From: Streptomyces sp. NRRL B-3428
GTDB taxonomy: Bacteria > Actinomycetota > Actinomycetes > Streptomycetales > Streptomycetaceae
DNA: 64,000 nt
Reading direction: 5' to 3'
NCBI GenBank assembly: GCA_000721375.1
Contig: JOGW01000021.1
Coordinates: forward strand, 62,001 to 126,000
Shown one piece after another: positions 59,172-64,000 of the stretch. Numbering within the stretch: the first letter of the stretch is position 1; each line of letters starts with the position of its first letter. Both the position numbers and the translations under genes were made by a program. Below the pieces are notes generated by a model that saw only the letters and a program-made list of their open reading frames with translations, ran no database searches and was not told the DNA's origin.

Positions 59172-60068
59172 ATGTCGTTCAACGCAGAGAGATACAGCCC
59201 TCACATCGACGGGGAACTCGTCAGAGCTCTCGTCGACAGCCAGTTCCCGCAGTGGGCGGACCTGCCCCTGAAGCTGCTCGAACCGGCCGGCTCCGACCAT
59301 GTGATCCACCGGCTCGGCGACGAACTCTCCGTACGTCTTCCTCGCCATCCGGGCGCGATCGGTCAGGCCGCCAAGGAACTCGAGTGGCTGCCCCGGCTCG
59401 CTCCCCGGCTCCCGCTGGCCGTCCCGGTGCCGGTGGCGGTGGGCGCACCCGGCTTCGGTTATCCGTGGCCGTGGGCGGTGACCCGGTGGCTGGACGGCGA
59501 GGTGGCGACCGTCGCGCAGGTCGGTGAATCGGCCGCGGCCGCCCGGGAGTTGGCGCGCTTCCTGGGCGCGCTGCAGAGGTTCGCCCCCGAGGAGATCCCC
59601 GCCGCGGGCGCCCGTGCGGAGCTCACCGGTGAGCCGCTGTCCGCACGGGACCGCGCGACACGGGCCGCCATCGCCGAGGTGGACGGCGTCTTCGACGCGG
59701 CGGCGATGAGCGCGCTCTGGGACGCCGCGCTCGGCGCCCCCGGCTGGGAGCGCGCCCCGGTCTGGTTCCACGGCGACTTCCACACCGGCAATCTGCTCAC
59801 CGTCGACGGCCGGCTGAGCGCCGTCATCGACTTCGGCGGGCTCGGCGTGGGCGACCCGGCCCCCGACCTGATGATCGCGTACACGCTCCTGTCGCCGGCC
59901 GCCCGCGCGGTGTTCCGCGAGGAGCTCGCCGTGGACGATGCCACCTGGCTGCGCGGCCGCGGCTGGGCGCTGGCCACGGGCCTGAACGCCTACACGTACT
60001 ACGCCGCCGTCAGCCCCCGGATCGCCGCGCAGACCACACGCCAGATCACCCAGGCGCTCATCGGCTGA
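59172..60068 (+). CDS. Aminoglycoside phosphotransferase (APH/choline-kinase-like) family protein
   Basis: Cytoplasmic kinase-fold enzyme of 298 residues. The N-lobe has VIHRLGDELSVRLPRHPGA. The catalytic loop is FHGDFHTGNLLTVDG (His-Gly-Asp and Asn) and the metal-binding motif is VIDFGGLGVGDPAPDLM. These are the standard APH motifs. Members phosphorylate antibiotics, homoserine, choline or other alcohols; nothing in the context identifies this substrate, and a resistance role should not be assumed. The ATG at 59172 is only nine bases past the terminator stem. Confidence 0.85.
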   Translation: MSFNAERYSPHIDGELVRALVDSQFPQWADLPLKLLEPAGSDHVIHRLGDELSVRLPRHPGAIGQAAKELEWLPRLAPRLPLAVPVPVAVGAPGFGYPWPWAVTRWLDGEVATVAQVGESAAAARELARFLGALQRFAPEEIPAAGARAELTGEPLSARDRATRAAIAEVDGVFDAAAMSALWDAALGAPGWERAPVWFHGDFHTGNLLTVDGRLSAVIDFGGLGVGDPAPDLMIAYTLLSPAARAVFREELAVDDATWLRGRGWALATGLNAYTYYAAVSPRIAAQTTRQITQALIG

Positions 60069-60141
60069 GGGACCGCCAGGCGCACCGCCGGCCACCCGCC
60101 CGTACCACCCCCGCTCGCGCCCCGCACGCCGCTCCCCGAGC

Positions 60142-60999
60142 GTGGGAAGGGTGCACAGGACTCGGGGTGTCATCGCGGCGGTGCTGCTGGTGCTCGCCTG
60201 TGTCCTGACCCCCCTCGGTGAGCTCTCGACCTGGGCGAAGTACCAGATCGGGGACACCGACAACTACGTGGCCGCACTGGCGCCGCTCGCCTCCGACCCC
60301 GACGTTCAGGAAGCCGTCGCGAACGCCGTGGCCGACGAGATCGCCAAGCACATCGACGCGGGTCCGCTGCAGTCCACACTGACCTCCTTCGTACGCGAGG
60401 CCGTGGAGTCGTTCACGGACACGCAGGCCTACCGGACCGCCTGGAACGCGGCGATCAGGGCCGCGCACGAGGCGGTCCAGCAGGCGCTGGAGACCGGGGA
60501 CGACAGCAGCGTCGTGATCGACCTCGCGCCGATCACCCAGGAGGTCAAGGACCAGCTGGTGGCGGACGGGGTGCCGTTCGCGCGGCGGATCCCGGTGCAG
60601 CACACCGAGGTCGAGGTCATGAAGTCCAAGGATCTGGTGCAGCTCAGGAAAGGGCTCCACATGCTGCAGGTTGCGGGGATCTGGCTGCCCGTCGCCGCGG
60701 TGCTCTGCGCGGTCGCGGGCATCGCCCTGGCGGTACGCAAACGGAAGGCCGTGATCGCCACGGCGCTCGGGATGGCCCTGGCATCGGCGCTGCTGGGTGC
60801 CGGGCTGTGGGTCTCGCGGCGGCTGACGCTGTCGGATCTGCCGCCGGATGTGTCCAGGGGCGCGGCGGGCGCCGTCTTCGACGCCCTCACGTCGAGTCTG
60901 CGCACGGCGGTCTGGGTGATCGCCGCGGTCGGGCTCCTGGTCGCGCTCGTGACGTATCTGAGCCGGCGGCTGCCGGGGATGCGGCGCGTCAGGCCTTGA
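60142..60999 (+). CDS. Membrane protein of unknown function
   Basis: Protein of 285 residues. One N-terminal helix (about 8-27) is followed by a 140-residue extracytoplasmic helical domain (TDNYVAALAPLASDPDVQEAVANAVADEIAKHID, a heptad-like coiled region) and three helices at the C-terminus (about 178-196, 205-225, 254-275), ending in basic residues. The WAKYQIGDTDNYVAALAPLASDP pattern occurs in many actinomycete membrane proteins without a known role. The GTG at 60142 is used; a GTG at 60151 is also possible but sits too close to GGGAAGG. Confidence 0.7.
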   Translation: MGRVHRTRGVIAAVLLVLACVLTPLGELSTWAKYQIGDTDNYVAALAPLASDPDVQEAVANAVADEIAKHIDAGPLQSTLTSFVREAVESFTDTQAYRTAWNAAIRAAHEAVQQALETGDDSSVVIDLAPITQEVKDQLVADGVPFARRIPVQHTEVEVMKSKDLVQLRKGLHMLQVAGIWLPVAAVLCAVAGIALAVRKRKAVIATALGMALASALLGAGLWVSRRLTLSDLPPDVSRGAAGAVFDALTSSLRTAVWVIAAVGLLVALVTYLSRRLPGMRRVRP

Positions 61000-61032
61000 G
61001 ACGCCGGTGCACCGGCAGTGCTCGGAGCCCGC

Positions 61033-61428
61033 TCAGTCCTCGGACGTGTAGAAGCGGTAGAACGCGGCGCAGGCGACGGCCGCGCCGAACAGACCCGCGT
61101 TGCCCGCGGAGCGCAGCACGCTCTCGCCGGTGAGGCTGTAGAGCCAGCCGAACGCGATGCCCGCGAAGGCGCCCCAGGCCAGTGCCCGGGCCTCGCGCGG
61201 CAGTCTCGGCGCCGCCTTGAGCAGACCGAGGAAGACCACGGCGAAGGCGACGGTGGAGATGATGCCGAGCCATACGTTGCCGGCCGTGATCGGGCCGCCC
61301 GAGCGCTGGATCGCCGCGGCCCAGTAGCCGTAGACGAGCGCGAGGACCGGGGTGAGCTTGACGGCCCAGCCGCTGACGTCACCTACGCCGAGCGCGGTGC
61401 CGGTGGGCCGGGGTGCCGCATGTGCCAT
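61033..61428 (-). CDS. Four-helix membrane protein of unknown function
   Basis: Protein of 131 residues with four predicted helices: about 22-40 (VKLTPVLALVYGYWAAAIQ), 50-70 (VWLGIISTVAFAVVFLGLL), 82-102 (LAWGAFAGIAFGWLYSL) and 108-124 (GNAGLFGAAVACAAFYRF). No family was recognised. It converges with the membrane protein gene at 60142-60999 and follows the SH3 gene on the same strand, 48 bases away, so they may be co-transcribed. Confidence 0.68.
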   Translation of the reverse strand: MAHAAPRPTGTALGVGDVSGWAVKLTPVLALVYGYWAAAIQRSGGPITAGNVWLGIISTVAFAVVFLGLLKAAPRLPREARALAWGAFAGIAFGWLYSLTGESVLRSAGNAGLFGAAVACAAFYRFYTSED

Positions 61429-61475
61429 GGGACTGTCCCTTCGAGTGCTCCCCCTTCAGCGATGGTCAGGGGTGC

Positions 61476-61967
61476 TCACCGGTGACGCCACTGCTGACGG
61501 CAGGAGTCGCACGGGTCGTCGTTGCGGCACGGGTTGTTGTGGTCGTGCCGGTGGTGGTCGTCACGGTGCTGGTTCCATGAACTGTTCGAGGACGGACGCC
61601 AGTTGCCGCAGTCCGGGACGCCCTGGCTCGTCGAGATGTACGCGCCGCTGGCCCAGCCGCGTTCGCCGCTCATCCAGAACCAGGACGAGTTGCCGTTGAT
61701 GTTCTGGCCGTAGACCCCGCACTGGATACGGTCGCTCGCGCCGTGCGACATCCGTCCGACGACCGAGGACCAGGTGCCCGGCTCGGCCCGCAGGTTCAGG
61801 CTGCCGCCGGAGACCACCGTGCCCCAGACCGGGCCGTTCTCCCATTGCGGGGCCGCGGCCGGAGCGGCGGTGGTGGCGGCCGCCGCGGGGACGGCGGCCG
61901 GTACGGTCAGGGCCGCCGCCGCGATGAACGTGGCGGCCAGGGTTCGCAGGGCCAAAGACGTGCGCAT
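61476..61967 (-). CDS. Secreted SH3-domain protein with His/Asp/Cys-rich tail
   Basis: Exported protein of 163 residues. The Sec signal ends near AAA. A bacterial SH3-like domain follows (about 48-115: VWGTVVSGGSLNLRAEPGTWSSVVGRMSHGASDRIQCGVYGQN...WFWMSGERGWASGAYIST), which would bind peptidoglycan or a peptide. The last 45 residues are polar: DCGNWRPSSNSSWNQHRDDHHRHDHNNPCRNDDPCDSC-type sequence with several His, Asp and four Cys, which looks like a metal-binding tail (inference). Confidence 0.8.
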   Translation of the reverse strand: MRTSLALRTLAATFIAAAALTVPAAVPAAAATTAAPAAAPQWENGPVWGTVVSGGSLNLRAEPGTWSSVVGRMSHGASDRIQCGVYGQNINGNSSWFWMSGERGWASGAYISTSQGVPDCGNWRPSSNSSWNQHRDDHHRHDHNNPCRNDDPCDSCRQQWRHR

Positions 61968-62104
61968 GTTCGCCCTCCTTCATCCCCTCCGGGACCCCCC
62001 ACTCAAGAAAAACCCCCGTTCGGCTCATCTGCCACCCGAGATGTGTGGAGCCCCAGGTCAGGGGCGTGCGAAGCGCCCGGTCAGGCCGGTTGCCAGGTCT
62101 GTCA

Positions 62105-62131
62105 GGTCCGCCAGATCCGATCTGGCGGACC
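62105..62131. promoter_or_regulatory. Perfect 27-bp palindrome upstream of the FMN reductase gene
   Basis: GGTCCGCCAGATC-C-GATCTGGCGGACC: two perfect 13-bp arms around one base, 60 bases before the ATG at 62192. It is long and symmetric enough to be the operator of a TetR-type or similar dimer. It could also be a hairpin, but there is no gene ending immediately before it on either strand. Confidence 0.55.
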
Positions 62132-62191
62132 GCCTGGCCCCGTCTCGCGCCTACAGAGTGAAGCCGGTACGAGGACGAAGGAGGCGCCACG

Positions 62192-62800
62192 ATGCCGTAC
62201 GGCGAACGACCTGACCGCCTCCTCGACGGCGAACGCGACCGCCCCCTCGACGTGGCGGTGATCGTCGGGTCCACCCGTGAGGGCCGGATCGGCGCCGACG
62301 TGGCGCGCTGGTTCATGGAGCGGGCCGCCAAGCGCGACGAGCTGAACCTCGACGTGATCGACCTCGCCGACTACCCGGATTTCCCGGCGAGTTACCCGGC
62401 CACCCCCACCGGACCCATGACCCGCTTCACCGCACGTATCGCCCGCGCCGACGCTTTCGTGATCGTCACCCCCGAGTACAACCGCAGCTTCCCCGCCTCG
62501 CTCAAACAGGCCATCGACTACGCCTACGACGAGTGGCACGCCAAGCCCGTCGGCTATGTCGCCTACGGCTTCGACAGCCGGGGACTGTACGCGGTCGAAC
62601 ACTTGCGGTGCGTGTTCACCGAGCTGCATGCGATGAGTTTGCGCGACTCGGTCGGTCTGCATCTCGTCGGGGAAAGCCCGGGGCCCTCCGGCAGTTCGGC
62701 GGACGGCGACGAACGGTCCGTCACCGCACTGCTCGACCAGCTCGTGTGGTGGGGGCTGGCCCTCAGGGAAGCCCGGGCCCGGCGCCCGTACACCTCCTGA
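62192..62800 (+). CDS. NAD(P)H-dependent FMN reductase (NADPH-dependent oxidoreductase)
   Basis: Flavodoxin-fold enzyme of 202 residues. The FMN phosphate loop is [21 protein letters not shown] (about 20-40) and the second flavin loop is [21 protein letters not shown], the classic T-P-E-Y-N pattern of the FMN_red family. Such enzymes reduce FMN, quinones or azo compounds with NAD(P)H. AAGGAGG lies eight bases before the ATG. The 27-bp palindrome just upstream suggests control by a local repressor. It runs in the same direction as the ABC exporter downstream but is separated by 76 bases. Confidence 0.88.
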   Translation: MPYGERPDRLLDGERDRPLDVAVIVGSTREGRIGADVARWFMERAAKRDELNLDVIDLADYPDFPASYPATPTGPMTRFTARIARADAFVIVTPEYNRSFPASLKQAIDYAYDEWHAKPVGYVAYGFDSRGLYAVEHLRCVFTELHAMSLRDSVGLHLVGESPGPSGSSADGDERSVTALLDQLVWWGLALREARARRPYTS

Positions 62801-62876
62801 ACGAAGCGCGATTCAGCAAGCGGCGATCCAGCAAGAGACGGCAATCCAGAGCCAAGTCCTTTGGAAGGAACGGAAG

Positions 62877-63902
62877 ATGAGCAAGAAGACAGCAGCATCG
62901 TCAGGAGGCCTGGCGATCGAGACCGCGGGTCTGGTGAAGACCTTCGGCGACAACCGCGCCGTCGACGGCATCGACCTGTCCGTGCCCGCCGGCACGGTCT
63001 ACGGCGTACTCGGCCCGAACGGCGCAGGCAAGACCACCGCCGTGAAGATGCTCGCGACCCTGCTGCGCCCGGACGGCGGCGAGGCCCACATCTTCGGCCA
63101 CGACGTCGTACGGGAAGCGGATGCCGTACGCAGCCGGGTCAGTCTCACCGGCCAGTACGCCTCGGTCGACGAGGACCTCACCGGCACCGAGAACCTGGTC
63201 CTGCTCGCCCGCCTTCTCGGGCACGACAAGAAGGCCTCGTACGAACGCAGCGCCCAGCTCCTGGAAGCCTTCGGCCTGTCCGAGGCCGCCGGCCGTCAGG
63301 TGAAGAACTACTCGGGCGGTATGCGGCGCCGTATCGACATCGCCGCGTCCATCCTCAACACCCCCGACCTGCTCTTCCTCGATGAGCCGACCACCGGACT
63401 CGACCCGCGCAGCCGCAACCAGGTCTGGGACATCGTGCGCGCGGTCGTCGCCCAGGGCACGACGGTCCTGCTGACCACCCAGTACCTGGACGAGGCCGAC
63501 CAGCTCGCCTCCCGTATCGCCGTGATCGACAAGGGCAAGGTGATCGCGGAGGGCACGAAGGGCGAGCTCAAGGCGTCGGTCGGCGCGGGCTCCGTGCACG
63601 TACGGCTGCGGGATGCCGGCCGGCGGCCCGAGGCCGAGCAGCTCCTGAAGCTGACGCTGGACGCGGCAGTGACCCTCGAACCCGATCCGGTCGCGCTGAC
63701 CGCCCGCGTGGGCGGCGCCGGAAACGGGGAGGCGGCGGCCGAGCAGGCCTCGCGCGCCCTGGCCGAACTGGCCCGCGCCGGTATCACCGTGGACAACTTC
63801 TCGCTCGGGCAGCCGAGCCTGGACGAGGTCTTCCTCGCCCTCACCGACAAGAAGCCCGAGACCGACCAGGTGTCGGCGCTCGCCGAGGAGGCAGCAGCAT
63901 GA
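62877..63902 (+). CDS. ABC exporter ATP-binding protein, DrrA (daunorubicin-resistance) type
   Basis: Cytoplasmic ATPase of 341 residues that powers an exporter. Walker A GPNGAGKT (residues 46-53), Q-loop in [18 protein letters not shown], signature [12 protein letters not shown] and Walker [17 protein letters not shown] are all present, with the H-loop replaced by the [11 protein letters not shown] form typical of DrrA proteins. The C-terminal extension (about 235-330) with [13 protein letters not shown] is the DrrA-type domain. It overlaps the permease gene by four bases (ATGA). The substrate is unknown; no biosynthetic gene is next to it. Confidence 0.92.
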   Translation: MSKKTAASSGGLAIETAGLVKTFGDNRAVDGIDLSVPAGTVYGVLGPNGAGKTTAVKMLATLLRPDGGEAHIFGHDVVREADAVRSRVSLTGQYASVDEDLTGTENLVLLARLLGHDKKASYERSAQLLEAFGLSEAAGRQVKNYSGGMRRRIDIAASILNTPDLLFLDEPTTGLDPRSRNQVWDIVRAVVAQGTTVLLTTQYLDEADQLASRIAVIDKGKVIAEGTKGELKASVGAGSVHVRLRDAGRRPEAEQLLKLTLDAAVTLEPDPVALTARVGGAGNGEAAAEQASRALAELARAGITVDNFSLGQPSLDEVFLALTDKKPETDQVSALAEEAAA

Positions 63903-64000
63903 GCACCGCGACCACCACCGCCGAATCCGCCGAACTCGCCCCGGTCTCCGCCGAGTCCCTGGCCGAGTTGCTCATCGCCAAGGAGCGGCCGCCACGGCCC
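63899..64000 (+). CDS. ABC transporter permease, 3' partial
   Basis: The first 34 codons of the membrane partner of the DrrA-type ATPase are visible, with a Thr/Ala/Glu/Ser-rich start ([20 protein letters not shown]) before the first helix. The start codon overlaps the stop of the ATPase gene (ATGA), so the two are coupled. The rest lies beyond the window edge, so the family is inferred from the partner only. Confidence 0.75.
   Translation, partial: MSTATTTAESAELAPVSAESLAELLIAKERPPRP

Noticed and set aside
59172..60068. Aminoglycoside resistance gene
   Set aside because: The APH fold is clear, but the family is broad, and nothing in the residues or the context points to an antibiotic substrate.

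Overview
The window is chromosomal DNA from a Streptomyces or a very close actinomycete. GC content is very high, with strong third-position GC bias. It carries branched-chain/pyruvate dehydrogenase E2, mycothiol-type MDMPI, SpoIIE/PAS/GAF phosphatase, LOR, SseB and DUF4232 genes, many Sec/Tat signals and lipoboxes, and a PHO-box-like site before phoX. The order E2 / D-Ala-D-Ala carboxypeptidase / GntR-MFS ... aspS ... metG ... phoX resembles the core of Streptomyces chromosomes. This is from memory and was not searched. No tRNA, rRNA, CRISPR array, complete IS or prophage was seen.

Layout. 1-8.9 kb: 3' end of an E2 acyltransferase, YdcZ-type transporter, M1 peptidase lipoprotein, K15-type DD-peptidase, a translationally coupled GntR-MFS pair, an MDMPI-family enzyme, a MITE-like palindromic element (7853-8026) and a nitrilase-family amidase. 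9.1-16.0 kb is an envelope/secretome block: a lectin-like protein with three stalk repeats, a tandem-FKBP lipoprotein, and three tandem secreted paralogs of unknown function (12506-15991). 16.1-25.8 kb: LOR protein, CMD protein, thioredoxin-NHL protein, DUF4232 lipoprotein, small membrane protein, M18 aminopeptidase, lipoprotein, large acyl-CoA dehydrogenase, SseB protein and pirin.

25.8-33.5 kb: DEAD-box helicase, a cold-shock gene lacking its 5' end, a divergent AI-2E transporter that also looks N-terminally short, a SpoIIE-type phosphatase, aspS and a small membrane protein. 33.6-37.8 kb: SigE-family ECF sigma factor with an overlapping membrane partner, an L,D-transpeptidase lipoprotein preceded by six 16-bp repeats, a TerF-like vWA protein without a MIDAS motif, and a secreted intradiol dioxygenase. 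37.9-46 kb: FG-GAP protein, metG, vWA protein, phoX with an upstream PHO-like box, and a wall-associated protein.

46-64 kb: a histidine kinase with a lipoprotein partner but no response regulator, a small membrane protein, a membrane EEP hydrolase, and a FUSC exporter divergent from a TMEM175-like channel across a seven-copy 13-bp repeat. These are followed by an alpha/beta hydrolase, a LuxR-type regulator divergent from a 1440-residue S8 protease, a phosphotransferase, small membrane and SH3 proteins, an FMN reductase behind a 27-bp palindrome, and a DrrA-type ABC exporter cut by the window end.

The most unusual points are the junction between the truncated csp gene and the AI-2E gene near 27.75 kb, the three-paralog secreted family, and the set of short tandem repeats placed directly in front of envelope genes. 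Strong GC-rich terminator hairpins separate most transcription units.
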